From the NCBI GenBank assembly GCA_002104985.1, contig MCGO01000047.1:270328-334327 (forward strand): a stretch of DNA of 64,000 bases, read 5' to 3'. Positions 47,979 through 59,284 of the stretch are shown in pieces; the stretch's first letter is position 1, and each line of letters begins with the position of its first letter. Source of the stretch: Rhizoclosmatium globosum (taxonomy: Eukaryota > Chytridiomycota > Chytridiomycetes > Chytridiales > Chytriomycetaceae). The position numbers were made by a program, and so were the translations under genes. Under the pieces are notes generated by a model. The model was not told the origin of the DNA. It saw only the letters and a list, made by a program, of their open reading frames with translations, and did not search any database.

Positions 47979-50900
47979 TTAACGAGGACCTCGTTGTCCA
48001 GTCTGTGGTCCTTGCTGTGCGGAAATATTTCTTGGGCTACGACCGAGTTGTTGTGGCTGTTGAACTTGCTGTAGTTGAACCACTCCTTGAGGAGGTCCAC
48101 CAGCACTTGCTCCACGAGGCACTCTACCAGGAGGACCTGCACTTGTACTCCGTGGCTGCTGTGGACTCATTGGCTGTTGACCCAAGGAAGCAGGTCCTCT
48201 AGGCGACATTCCTCCACGTCCACCTTGTCCCAAATTCTCACCACTAGGGCCCCGTCCAAGACCACCTCCCGCCGCTCGTCCCCTCTCCATATCATCCGCA
48301 TCTTCATCATCACTACTAGCATACGAATGCGCAATCTGTCGAGACGATGGCTGGTACCCTCCTCCACCAGTTCCACGTCCAGCCTGTTGAGACTGGAACC
48401 CAAGCCTCTCCACATTCTTGTACATTTTATCCAAATCACTCATATCCGTATTGTTCTTGCTGGTCTGGATAGGCCCGGCTTTACTGCCACGACCGCTGCG
48501 GCCGCTTCGGATTGACCCGTTGTCGTCCTGGATCCAGCCAGGGACTTTTTGGAGGGAACCGGAAGGACGTAACCCGCCCCCTGGGACGCGTGGGCTTCCG
48601 GGGGCAAGGTCGGCGACGGAGCCGGGGACTTTTCCGAGGATGCTTGCCCGGTATCCTTGTTTCACGTTGTTGAAATTTGTGCGGGATGCGTTCTTTTCGT
48701 CGAGGAGGAGCATGGACATGCGAGTGCTGTTGCTTTTTGTTGTTCTCTTGCTGCTTCTTGGAGGGGGTATTGGGGCTGTGGCGTCCAACGGTGCGGATGA
48801 AGGTGGTGGGTCAATGTTGGGCTCGTCTTCTTGGGAGAGGAGGAGGTGGGATGTGCGGGCGTAGCAGAGACGGTAGAACGGGTTTAGGTTTTGGATAAAG
48901 TTTGTGCCGATTGGGTGCCAATCGAGGCGCCAGAGGACTCGAGTGCAGGCTCGACGGACTTCCCAACGTTCGTGCATCATTCCGGCAGCGAAGAGTTGGA
49001 TTCCACGGGAACGAAGGGCTGCGAGGAGTTCGGTTTGGGCTGCATCTGGTCCAGGGAGGATTGTGTCTTGGATGTATTGTAGGATTTGGACAAGGACTGG
49101 AGTTGGAGTCACTGGTTGGGCTTTGTAGATTTGGTCAATCATTGAGGAGAGAGGGAACGTAGACGGCAAGTACGTCTTTTGCAAATTCTCATTATGGCTC
49201 TGAAATGAAATCAAAGTTAGTGTTGTAGAAGTTAAGTGACTCGAAATCATACCTGCAAGTACTTGAAATAACTTTGAGTTCCCTTCCACCCTTCAATTCG
49301 GTTTCTCAACATAACCAATTCCGCATTCTGAGCCGTCTCATCATGGAAGAAAACCCCGGATTCAATACCAGGATATACTTGTGGAACAGAAGGCCGTCCA
49401 ATCAAAGTAGTATTCGCAATCTCAACTTCAAATGCAGCCGTAACATCCACAATCCGCTGCACATAATCATACACCATCTGACGGATTTGGAACTCTGACG
49501 TCTCGTTTTGAATCGCTTCCACAACGCGAAGCATGAATTCACTGTCGCCGACCCAGTATCCTTGACGCATCCATTCCATGTCTGCAACTCCTTCCGTTGG
49601 ATCGTTTCGGTTGTTGAGACCTTCCGTTGAAGCCGGAGCGATGCGTTGTGAGAGTGTGATTTTCCCGGTGTTGATGTCGCAAAGAACGTCGTAGAGCTCT
49701 GGCCTGTCTTCGATGGATGGGTCTGTGGTACCAGCAATAAATCCAGGGCTGTTTTGGGTATGTTAGGAGGTGTTGAGAAAGAGGGGATAGAACGTACACT
49801 GCCTGCAGTCCCTTAAAATCCTTGATCCCCACATTCGTAAAACATCTGCCAAGTGCTCCAGCGAGAACATTTCCTCCACCAGTTCCTGCTGCAGCGGCTG
49901 CATGGACGAAGGACGCGATATCAGCTACGCTTCGACCATTTCCAACGAAAACAACCCGCTTCTCTGAAATAACTGCGTTCATGAGGAAAACGATCGGATG
50001 TGTGGACCATCCAGAGTCGAGATGAGGATGCCAGAAGTATGGCGCTGCATTACGCCATTTGAGTTCGGGAATGTCTGGCGGGTTGATGGAGTCCAAAGCA
50101 GAAAACGTGATGACGAGACGAGTGATTGAGAACTAGAAAATAGTAGTTGTGAACAAAGTCAATGAACATAAAAGCAATATACCTCTCCAATCTCCTCAGG
50201 ATAAACATTTAGGGGAACAGGAACCCGGTACGCAATATCATTAAACCGCGTATTCACAACAAACGTAGTCCCATCCCAATCATCACCAATCACACCCACA
50301 TTCTTCCCACCCCTCTTTTTCCCAATTTCCACCTGCGCACGAGCGTACTCGTAAAACGTGTCGGCAGGATCGTATATAGACCGCATAACAATTTTCTCGG
50401 GAATCGTGAAACGGGGGAGGGTTGTAATGTCGATTTGGTTTATCGTTTGGAAGAGGGATGTTATGACTGCGATTTTCTCGCCGCGCATGAATGTGTCCAG
50501 AGCGGATTTTACGAGAGGCTTTTGTGGGTGGATGGGTTAGTGGTATTTTTGGGTGATGGGAGTGAGTGTACCAGAAAGGCGTGAATCCATGGGTATGGGG
50601 ATACGAGGGCGAGGGCGCGGGTTTTATCTCCGGCTTTTCGAACGTAGTTGATGGCGTAGAGAGGAGATAATGGGGCTAGAGGGTCTCGTGGCATTGGTGG
50701 TGGTATCTCTATTCGCATTGTTGAGTGGAATTGGTGGGGGAAGGCAAAACTCACGCCGACTTGGGGAATACTTTTGATGCAATCCAAAGTTTGCGTTCAA
50801 GTGGTTGACGAATGTGACTTCATCGCTTTCATTGAAGAATCTCAGACCTTTTCCATTTGGTTAACTAGTTTTCACTGGTGATAAGACGAGCATACCAAGA

Positions 50901-51610
50901 ATCAGTCGATCAATATACAAAACGACACAGTTCTTTTCCGGTTGTCTATATTCAGAATTTGCAGCTTCGGTCCTAGAAATATCCATCAGAATATGTGTCT
51001 TTGAAGGAGGCAACCCAATCACGTATTTACAATTCGGCAAATGTTCTCAAACACGGTTCATCCCAAATTGACACTTTTGTCTTTGAACACTGAATAACAG
51101 TTCGCGATGACGAAAGTGGTTTCCAGGCACGTCCATCAAATCCAAATGCATCGGCGTAAAGTGCGATTTGCCTGATTGAAGTAAACTCGGTTAAGTCGAT
51201 TAATAAGTTATTAAGTGGTAATTACACATCGGAGCTGTATCGTTTGAGCTTTGGAACGACAGTCTCAGTCAGGATCGTACTGCCACTTTGCTACATCACA
51301 AACTGGTCAGTGTTTGACAGGTTCTCTAAGAGAGACATACCACAGGCTTTGGATTGAGGATGAATGAATATGCATCTTCATTTCGCAGGAGGACACCCGG
51401 GATAGGAACCATCAAGGGACTTTGTTGTAGTTACTAGTTGGTTAATTGGGGCTGATTGGCAGTGGCAGTGGCGGGTTCTCACCCAGCATCAGAATGTGTT
51501 TGGCCAAGATTTGCATTTGGATATTGGAACTTGACAGACGGAACTGGTTGTTGGGGTCCGTACTCGGCAATTAGAACGTGAGAGAGAAGAGGTGGGGTTC
51601 CGGTCTCCAT
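47979..51610 (-). CDS. Afi1/SPA-type (DENN-related) cell-polarity and trafficking protein
   Basis: A multi-exon minus-strand gene from the ATG at 51610 (METGTPPLLSHVLIAEYGPQ). The first part fits the Afi1 docking domain: HVLIAEY near the N-terminus, a Gln-Tyr-Pro block (VKFQYPNANLGQ), then VLLRNEDAYSFIL. The middle has the SPA (stabilisation of polarity axis) core: LDSINPPDIPELKWRNAAPY, HPIVFLMNAVISEKRVVFVG and, after an intron, PGFIAGTTDPSIEDRPELYD followed by CDINTGKITL. The C-terminal ~250 residues are disordered (Gly, Pro, Gln, Ser). Yeast relatives bind the Arf3 GTPase and help mark polarity sites; DENN-type folds often act on Rab GTPases. Exon borders in the first 800 bp are approximate. 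Confidence 0.75.
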
Positions 51611-53449
51611 TTTCACAATGAATTAATTCCTGTTTCTACTGAATTAATTATACATCATTAATTCATTCGAAACATTTGTTATCAAATGCAGATTGGACAT
51701 GACTAATTCTTTTCATTAAGAAACCACCTCTACAGGCTCTACTGCCACAATGAAATCATCTTGTTAACTTAATATATAAACTCTATCATTTTCAAAAGCA
51801 TTTAATACTGGGGTTCTGTTTGCTAATCAGGAGTCATTCTGATCGCGGTCGTCAAAACCGTCGAGAACTTCTGAACTTTTCAGAGAAGAAAAGAAAGACA
51901 AAGCTTTAAAATCCAAAGCTTGAAGATCTTTCTTATTTTTTTCTTGTTCACGAGGCGGCACGAGGACAGATCAGAAGACCATGTTTCCTCACGCGACAGT
52001 CCGCTTTCACAAATCACCGTCAAAGTGTGTCTACTCGTCTATTTTCAACTGAAGCCATGAAGGAAGCTTAACTGGAAACATACTAGTCACATCTAGTATT
52101 GTGGACAGACTTTCCAAATAATCTCTTTCGAGCTGCCAACCCTTAAATCAGTAAAAAACGCTGACAGACACTGGTGCCTCTCTCACGTTTTTAATCAAAA
52201 AATTCGATTTGGGAGGCTCACTTGGGCTTTGCTGAGCGAAAAGGTACAAAAGGGCCGATGGCACACTCTTCCTTCAGACAAGTATCAAATTTGGATACCA
52301 GTTGAACTTGTTTTGCTGCCGTTGCAAGTGCTGTCAAGTACAAGCGACACGATGCTCTTATGGTGTCAGTCTTGGTGGCGATGACGGTGATTCAAGGAGA
52401 CACTGACTTGCTGTCTCTGCTTTCAAGGTTGTCACCTAAGCATTCACATTGACAACAAAGCACATCAAATCACAAGTTGCTTTGTAATTGATCTCTGTGC
52501 CGCCTTATTTCAACTGGTTCTTTCAACTTTCCAAATGGGAAAAGTTTCTTTCGTTCAAAGCGACTTTGTCCTTCAAACACTGAACACTCTCGTAATGGGT
52601 TTCTGATCTGACTTGCTTCAGCCCTGAGAGCGTTATCGATACTTGGTCAAGAATTCTATCTTTGGTGATCCGGCTCTATGCATCCTGTCCTATGCACTTG
52701 CTCTCCAATCCCACTCCCACTGCCACACTTTGTTTACTCACCTTGATCTTCACCCTTCACTCAACTACCGCTTCTTCTACTGCTTCTGGTACAAAGTTCT
52801 ATACTCGGTGATCATTCTATGCCTAGTCCGCTTGGTGCTTCACTGTTGGATCTGTGAACGCCTTCTCGGGTTGTGATCGGATGTGACCTGCCCTTGCTCA
52901 CTTCTGGTTCAAAGTTCTATCTGCATTTCTTCCAACTACTACGACTTGGTACAAAATTCTATATACGGACGGCTGCGTTGTCTTTTGATAAGGCATCCGA
53001 CTCTTTCTGTGTTGCCCTTGGCAACGCGAGACACAACTTGTTCAATGGAAGCCAACAACTACTACCTGGCTCTCCACCACTTTCTTGGTACAAAATTCTA
53101 TATGAAACTCCAGTCTTCCAGACTATTCACTTCTCTCTTTTTCGGGTATGGACAAACCTTCCACTCCCGCCACTCCCCTTTGGTAAAAATTCTATATGAC
53201 CCGTGCGGTCAACCAACCACACTTTCTTGGTATAATATTCTATCTGTCGCTGAACTGCGACACATTGTCACACTTTCACTGTATATTTGTCAATAATCTT
53301 CTGTACACTCCCCGTTCATCCTTTTCGAACATTTAGTAAAATAAACTATCGATTAGTTAGTATTATTGTGTTATGTTCTATTAATGGATGAATTCAAAAG
53401 TGAAACACGGAACGGACTGATTCGGATGATACACTTTCCCTTCTCAAAA
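51611..53449. other. 1.8 kb gene-free region containing a dispersed ~20 bp motif
   Basis: No supported gene. The left 1 kb is mixed-composition DNA with a Ser/Leu-like pyrimidine bias but no consistent frame. The right half carries the seven-copy TGGTACAAAATTCTATAT motif described separately. The far right should hold the promoter of the gene at 53450. Confidence 0.4.
52642..53245 (+). repeat. Seven interspersed copies of a ~20 bp TTGGTACAAAATTCTATAT motif
   Basis: Copies begin near 52642 (ttggtcaagaattctatc), 52786 (tggtacaaagttctatac), 52903 (tggttcaaagttctatct), 52945 (tggtacaaaattctatat), 53084 (tggtacaaaattctatat), 53179 (tggtaaaaattctatatg) and 53225 (tggtataatattctatct). All are in the same orientation, at irregular spacing of about 40-140 bp, with unrelated sequence between. 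The motif falls in different reading frames, so it acts, if at all, at DNA or RNA level. Confidence 0.75.
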
Positions 53450-54566
53450 ATGTCAACGGCAGCACAGCGGGAATTGGACGCCCGGCATCTTTCGTCTTCG
53501 CGAGTTCTGTACTCAACATTGGCAGCAGACATTGTGGCGGCAGCAGCAACGGCTGGAGTCACTTCTCCAAGTGAGGAACAAACACTGAGCCTGAGAGCTG
53601 TGAACTAACCCCAACTTAACCCTAACCAACTCAACAACCACATCATCAACTAGTTGTGGCAGTGATTGACCGGTCCATCATTGCAAACTTCAGTGGAAAG
53701 CAGACATTGATCAAGGGTCTTGGTGAAGGATTCATGACTCTGCTCACCAATCCACTCTTCCACTTTCGCCAGCCATCTGTCCTTGCCGTCTTTACTGTGT
53801 ACAGCTTGACCTATGCTGCTGTAAGTTATCTGCTGTCTGTCCCTAGGAACAACCTGGCACCATCCAAACAAAGATAAGAACCTGACACCCACTTCCAATC
53901 CAAAAAAAAAACAGACAAACGTAACAGACACGTTCTCAAAGAAACTCTCCTACGACCCAGCTGCACCCAAATTCATTGCTTCCTCAGTCACAAACACGGG
54001 TCTGACAATCTGGAAAGACAGTCTGTTGACACGGTGGTTTGGACAGGGAACTCCCAGACCTGTTGCGTTGAAGTCGTACATGTGCTTTGGATTCAGGGAT
54101 TCGTTGACGATGGCGGCGGCATTTACGTTCCCGCCAATGTTGTCGGGGTATTTGCAGACGCAGGGGGTGAAGAAGGAGGGGGCTGACATTGCGTGTCAGT
54201 TGCTTTTGCCTTGTGCTTTTCAGTTTGTTACCACGCCTGTGCATTTATTGGGTATGTACCTTTTTTAATTTATTTGACGTGGGGATATTGGTTCAGGTGG
54301 TCTCAATCAGAGTCTCAAGTTCACATTCACCATCCATATGTATTCATTGAATCTGGTTCTAAATCAATCTAATAGGACTCGACTATTATAATCGACCCGA
54401 CCACGTAGCTGCGGGAGGAAGCATTGGACGTGTCCGAGCGATTGGGAAGGAATACCTTCCATCCGTTTTTGCTCGCATGGGTCGTATTCTGCCGGCATTT
54501 GGATTTGGAGGTGTCATTAACCAAAGAGTCAGGAGGAGTGTTAGCGAGACTTTGGCAGCACAATAA
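53450..54566 (+). CDS. Conserved fungal-type membrane protein, probably mitochondrial, function unknown
   Basis: Four exons (53450-53570, 53654-53820, 53915-54251, 54376-54566) give 271 residues. The N-terminus is Ala/Ser/Arg-rich and could be a mitochondrial targeting sequence. It contains VIDRSIIANFSGKQTLIKGL, a hydrophobic SVLAVFTVYSLTYAAVN-like helix, IWKDSLLTRWFGQGTPRPVA, a FRDSLTMAAAFTFPPML segment, and a C-terminal Gly-rich GRILPAFGFGGVINQ helix. This order resembles a family of fungal hypothetical membrane proteins that I know only as uncharacterised. Two or three TM helices are likely. The A10 tract immediately before the third acceptor is part of the intron. Confidence 0.65.
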
Positions 54567-54688
54567 TCGTGCTATTATGGATTTGGCATAGAGTATTATT
54601 TCGGGACTAGAAAAACATGTCTAATAAAATGGGGGAATAAGAAAGAATGTGGAAAGTGTGGATTAAATTAGTAAAGCTCGAAACTGGT

Positions 54689-56634
54689 TCATTCCTTTTC
54701 GGATTCGCTCAAAGGTGGCTGTGATGTGCGTTGGACAGGGTTACTTTTGGTCAAGTCTAGTTGAGGTGGTTGGGACGTGGATGCACGCCTGCTGTGACGT
54801 GAACTTTCTTCACTAACACGGTTCATCGAAGTTCTGATTCCAGTTGCAGATCTAATCGGATCTTCAACAAGAGTTTGAATAGGCTGAGGACGACGAATTC
54901 CAATATCTGCAGCCGGGCTTGTGACTGAATCGCTTCCGATTTCGGTTGTTCGGAGAGACGGTTTTGCTGTAGGCCCTCTTTTCCAAGCTGCAAAGAGTTT
55001 ACTTCCAGTCGCATTGAAACCAAGCTTAGATTTTCCAGGATCCACAGACTCCATTCCCTCAGTTACTGTTGGTTTTGACATCAGAATGGAGTTACGCTTG
55101 AGAAGGTCTGAAAACACTGATACTAATTGCTTGAACGACTTTTGAAGTTCTGCAAGCTCATAAATGAAAGAGTGTCCTTTTGAATCAACACTGCTTCCAA
55201 TGGCTTCTTGGAATTTAAGGTCTTTAAGAAGCATGATTTGAGACACGACGCGGTATAGTTGTGCTGAAATCATATAAGCAAACAAAATACCAATGGTGAC
55301 GAATCCTCCAATGATTCCGATCATCATATACCCGGTAATATTGCTCAGTGTACTCATTTGTGATTCGACAGAGTCAACATTCATGTAAATCACAAAGAGA
55401 AGCTGCTTTCCGTTCAGTCCGTATGCATTAATTCCAAGCTTCCACGTTGCACCACCGATCTTCCTATCAACGAACCAATTCGCAGTTCCAGGAAAATATT
55501 CGCCTATAAATGACGCTATTATGTTGAGTGTCGCAGGCAAGTTGTTTACTGTTCCGTAATGATCCGTTGTATTCACAAACTTGGAAAAGTCTTGGAAGAA
55601 CGGATCGTTGATTTCGTTGATTTTCAGAATAGTTCCGTTTTGGATCAGTGGAATTTGGCTGGAGGTTCCAATTACTGTTCCTGTATCGCACTCAATCACG
55701 GCCGCGAATATCGGGAACGCGACGATGGAGATAATGTTTTGGATTTGGAGTGATATAAAAGAGAGTGTCCAGTCGTTTCCGAATGTGACTTGTTCTCCTG
55801 TTGTGGGATTTGTCACGAAATAGTAGGCCGTTTTGAATGGAGTTCCGGCAAAGACGTATGTGTCTGTGTAACCGAATGCTTCTCCGAGAGGGTATTCGAG
55901 ATTTACCCCAACGTTTCCGCCAACAGCGTTTGCTAAAGTGTTGTTGTTCCCTGGATTTGAGAGGGATCCATTTCCGGGACTGGTGTCGGTGTAGATCGGG
56001 GAGCCAATTGGAGTCCCGTTTGTATCGCATAGGTATGTATAGAAGGTCATTCCAGATTGATTCCACCATCGAAGTTGAGTGTTTCCATTTGCATCCAGGC
56101 CGTAATTGTAACCTACTTGATATCCACTGGGATATGTGTTGATATACATACTTGTCGTATATCTTCGGTAGCTTTTGAGCTCAATGAGTTGGGCTGCGAA
56201 AGTTTCGGCGGCTCTTTCAGGTGTTGCGAAACTCCATTTTCCAGTCTTGAAACAGGTAAATTATCAGTTCTAAAATTATATTAAATCACATACTCGAAAC
56301 ATTTCTGCTTGCATCGCGTTTATTTTCGCAAGAGTTTGAGCTGAATCAAGGAGATAGTTGGAGACTTGATTGGACACGAGGAACTCAATCTCTTCAATCA
56401 ATTGACTCACGTTCTCTTTTCCAGCCGAGAGTGTGAGTTGCCTATACACCTATTTGAGCCTCTTTTTGAAGGGAAAAGATCGACATACCATCCCAAAACT
56501 CCCACTGTTACTGCACACGCGCAAATAAAACTGGCCATGAGAAGAAATATACGTGGCTTACGGCGAAGCATTTCTGTCATTGTGCTTGAAGTGTGTGAAC
56601 CTGCGACAGACCCTTGCCGCTTTACTTCGGTCAT
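54689..56634 (-). CDS. Two-pass Cache-like receptor paralog R7 (dispersed copy)
   Basis: Three exons (56634-56489, 56441-56294, 56245-54689) give 616 residues, the longest of the family. It starts MTEVKRQGSVAGSHTSS; TM1 is FLLMASFICACAVTVGVLGW. The ectodomain has MYINTYPSGYQVGYNYGLDA, FGNDWTLSFIS and ECDTGTVIGTSS; TM2 is YMMIGIIGGFVTIGILFAYM, followed by YELAELQKSFKQL. The intron that in all + strand copies separates two Trp codons (W|W-N-Q) is missing: here QLRWWNQSG is continuous. The ~150-residue tail is Ser/Thr/Pro-rich with several R-x-x-S sites. It is closest to R3, but lies ~13 kb away on the opposite strand. Confidence 0.75.
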
Positions 56635-57134
56635 TTTTTGGTGAGATTTACGGGACTGAAGTAGTGGTTCTACTGCTTTGAAAATTATATTTGTTCTACT
56701 GGCTTTCCAAGGATATTTTCAAAGACTGATCATGCGATTCTGTCCCTTAAATTTTCCAATTTGAGTGTGAAGGTGAGCTTTGATCCTCCCACTTTGTCTT
56801 CGCTTGATGGAGCTGGCTGGAACAATATAGCTCATACAGCTCAATGATGTCAATAAGTTGGATACGGCTATGTTTGCCACATGGTCGTGGGTATTGACAT
56901 TGTTGCGCTGGGATTGCTTGAGAGTCCTGACATTCCAACTGTGATCATCCTAACTATTTTACAGTAGTTTAGACTCTAATATCATTTGTTTCATCATCGC
57001 GGACCTAATCTGAAACATCCGATCATATTCGCAAGGAATTGAATTGAGTTGAGTGTCACTAAGTGCAGCCACGATATTCCAACACAACAAATTCCACAGA
57101 TAGACCATAATTAAATTGAAATAGAATCATCGAC
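56635..57134. other. Divergent spacer between R7 and the 57135 gene
   Basis: Should hold both promoters. No coding character and no clear motif apart from AT-rich stretches near 57085-57125. Confidence 0.35.
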
Positions 57135-57974
57135 ATGGGTGCTGAAGTATCGACGCAAAGTGAGTCCCATTATCGTAGAGCACGAAGTGGCTGACGGCGT
57201 AAAAAACCATTTAGATAAATCCATTAAGTCCCTCCGGTACGCAGACGTAAACAATCGTCGTTCTGTTCCTGTAAATCCTGTTGTCTTGAACTCGAACGGT
57301 AGAAAATCGAGGGCAGGGCGATTCTCGCTATTTGTTCCACGACCTAGCGATGTTAGTAAAGATGATCGCGATTTTTATGCGAAAGGCTTGGCAGAAACTG
57401 CCAAGAAGGAAAGCGAGGCCGTGACTGTCGTTCAAGTGCAAGAGCCTGGTGAGAGCCCTATATTTTTAAACTTGTCATCATGAAATACTGACATTTCGGG
57501 CTTATAGTAATGGCAGAGCCAATAAGTTTTGAAGACAAGATCAAGGCCCGCATGGAGTGGTTGAAAGAAACCGACACCACGACTCGCGATGAACGAATCC
57601 AGAAACGTGGAAAAGGAACAGATCCATCCCTTCCAGTATGGCACTATCAAGGAATGTTTGTCAGTGATACACATGGTGCCTTGTTCCTTGATCGACCTGT
57701 CGAAGGGTACTTCAACTTCTGGTTCCATGAAAACTCGAGCAAATTGCGTGCAGGTGTGTTGGGTGGGATCGCAGGGTTCTGGGAGTTCGATAAGCTTGCG
57801 ATCTACGATTGGCCATACTTTGAGTATGAAGATTATGAAGCTCCGTGGGCGGGTAGTTTAATTGAGTTTCAGGAGGGAGGTGCTGATGTCATCCACTTTT
57901 TTGTTGGCGGTGGGTCTGAGCCCATCGTGTTCAAGAGAATCGAGTACGAGTATAATTGGACTTACCAATTCTAG
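57135..57974 (+). CDS. Unknown protein with putative N-myristoylation signal
   Basis: Three exons (57135-57159, 57215-57448, 57508-57974) give 241 residues. The first exon is only 25 bp and encodes MGAEVSTQ. Gly at position 2 and Ser at position 6 fit the N-myristoylation consensus, so membrane tethering is possible. Residues ~10-85 are basic and disordered. The C-terminal ~150 residues form a compact, aromatic, beta-rich unit (VWHYQGMFVSDTHGALFLD, YFNFWFHENSSKLRAGVLGG, VIHFFVGGGSEPIVFKRIEY). An alternative start at 57510 would give just this domain. I do not recognise it. Confidence 0.6.
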
Positions 57975-58338
57975 TCATTAGAAATACGGTCTTGATAAAT
58001 GGAAGTGGGCATTCTATGATACATTTATGAAATATAAATAAACCTTAATAAGTTTTCTTGTTATGAATGCTTACGAATCAAAGAGGATTGCAATCAACCG
58101 AACGACACCCAAGTCATCTCGATATAAATACAATCGGCTGCTCTAACAGTTTTTTAAGTCGCAGACAAGGTGTTTTGTGACCTATATTCATCCGTTTTTG
58201 GTGGACAATTAAATTTTTCGAGCATTCATTGAAAAAACACCGAGAAGAAAGCACTATTAAATATTTGATTTCCAATTTGGCACTTTCAGGAATCAAATCA
58301 CTCAACTTCATAAAGTGTTTAACCATTTTCCCTGGGTA

Positions 58339-58378
<40 letters not shown>

Positions 58379-58430
58379 GACAGAAAAGCACAACCAGGAG
58401 TGGAGCCTGCGGCTTAATTTGACTCAACAC
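57975..58430. other. Spacer at the boundary to the AT-rich island
   Basis: AT-rich; no supported gene. An 81-codon minus-strand frame (58114-58359) shows no features. The palindrome-like string ggtaccggggggagta lies near 58335. Confidence 0.35.
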
Positions 58431-58485
58431 TAGGGTTAGGCTTTAGAATTAGGGTTCTATACTGTTGGATTAGGGTGATTAGGAT
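58431..58485 (+). repeat. Degenerate telomere-like TTAGGG traces
   Basis: Within ~55 bases the sequence contains TAGGGTTAGG, ATTAGGGTT, ATTAGGGTG and ATTAGGATG. It is too short and interrupted for a functional telomere, but consistent with an interstitial telomeric scar or subtelomeric origin. Chance cannot be excluded. Confidence 0.4.
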
Positions 58486-58503
58486 GAGTCACCTTCATCC
58501 TGC

Positions 58504-58698
58504 AGGACGCTGACCTTGCAGGACCGTAACCCACAGGACGCTGACCTTGCAGGACCGTAACCCACAGGACGCTGACCTTGCAGGACCGTAACCCACAGGA
58601 CGCTGACCTTGCAGGACCGTAACCCACAGGACGCTGACCTTGCAGGACCGTAACCCACAGGACGCTGACCTTGCAGGACCGTAACCCACAGGACGCTA
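58504..58698 (+). repeat. 31 bp minisatellite, about six copies
   Basis: The unit AGGACGCTGACCTTGCAGGA followed by CCGTAACCCAC repeats every 31 bases from 58504 (copies start at 58504, 58535, 58566, 58597, 58628, 58659; a partial copy at 58690). Copies are essentially identical, with the last degenerating to AGGACGCTAACGTTG. Since 31 is not a multiple of 3, the long minus-strand frame through it cycles through all three frames and is not a gene. Confidence 0.95.
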
Positions 58699-58727
58699 AC
58701 GTTGTGTGCAGGGGACACTACCCTCTA

Positions 58728-58786
58728 GTGGGTTTGATCCCACCACCTCGCGAGCGGAAGCAGTGTTACATACCAACTAAGCCAAA
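58728..58786 (-). repeat. tRNA-like (SINE-like) module
   Basis: On the minus strand, TGGCTTAGTTGGTA (A-box-like, 58784-58771) is followed ~30 bases later by GGGATCAAACCC (B-box-like, 58741-58730), the spacing of a pol III promoter. The T-arm does not fold with a proper 7-base loop and no acceptor stem is present, so it is a tRNA-derived fragment rather than a tRNA gene. Confidence 0.45.
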
Positions 58787-58909
58787 TATGTTTATTCTGA
58801 GAGATGGAAATCTACATCTGATGGCACATAGGCACAGGAGGTGGTGACACTTTAACAGGATGATATTTCAGTCACACTCTATGTATGGTGGTTAATTCAG
58901 AGAGTAAAT

Positions 58910-59254
58910 TCAGAGAATATCAGTATGTTTATTTAATATGCCATTGAATATGCCCACTTTCAGCAACATTACTTCACTGTTGAACTTTGAGTGCCTTCTC
59001 TTTGATCCACTTTGAGAAGCATCTTCAATTGTTCCCTGCAGAACTTGCATTTGCCTGAGTTGATCCAATGAGGCAGTGACTTGCTTCAATTTTTGCTCCA
59101 GCTCAGAGTTGCCATGATTCACTGTGCCTATTTCCTCATGAAGGTCATGAATCTGCTCTGATTGCTCCTTCACAATGGCCTCCAGATGCTTAATGAAACG
59201 CAGGGCAGCCTGATAGCCATCCATCAATGTGTCTCTATCAATTTCAATGATCAT
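58910..59254 (-). CDS. Small coiled-coil protein, unknown
   Basis: An ATG-initiated frame of 114 residues. Residues ~15-75 have heptad spacing of Leu/Ile (FIKHLEAIVKEQSEQIHDLH, ELEQKLKQVTASLDQL) typical of a coiled coil. A basic patch (SGSKRRHSK) follows, then a hydrophobic end (VMLLKVGIFNGIL). It lies between two inverted minisatellite arrays in AT-rich DNA. It could be a free-standing protein or a fragment of a larger mobile-element gene. Confidence 0.4.
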   Translation of the reverse strand: MIIEIDRDTLMDGYQAALRFIKHLEAIVKEQSEQIHDLHEEIGTVNHGNSELEQKLKQVTASLDQLRQMQVLQGTIEDASQSGSKRRHSKFNSEVMLLKVGIFNGILNKHTDIL

Positions 59255-59284
59255 TTTGGTGATTAAAAAAGTCTTTCCTCCCTC

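Noticed and set aside
52643..53296. Overlapping frames of 77, 108 and 137 codons in the motif-rich spacer
   Set aside because: The repeated motif falls in different frames, none has coding character, and no splice sites join them sensibly.
58504..58698. CRISPR-like direct repeats
   Set aside because: Copies are head-to-tail without unique spacers and the host is eukaryotic; it is a minisatellite.
58479..58718. Minus-strand frame with a repeating 31-residue peptide
   Set aside because: A 31 bp repeat read in three successive frames produces this automatically; there is no start context or other support.
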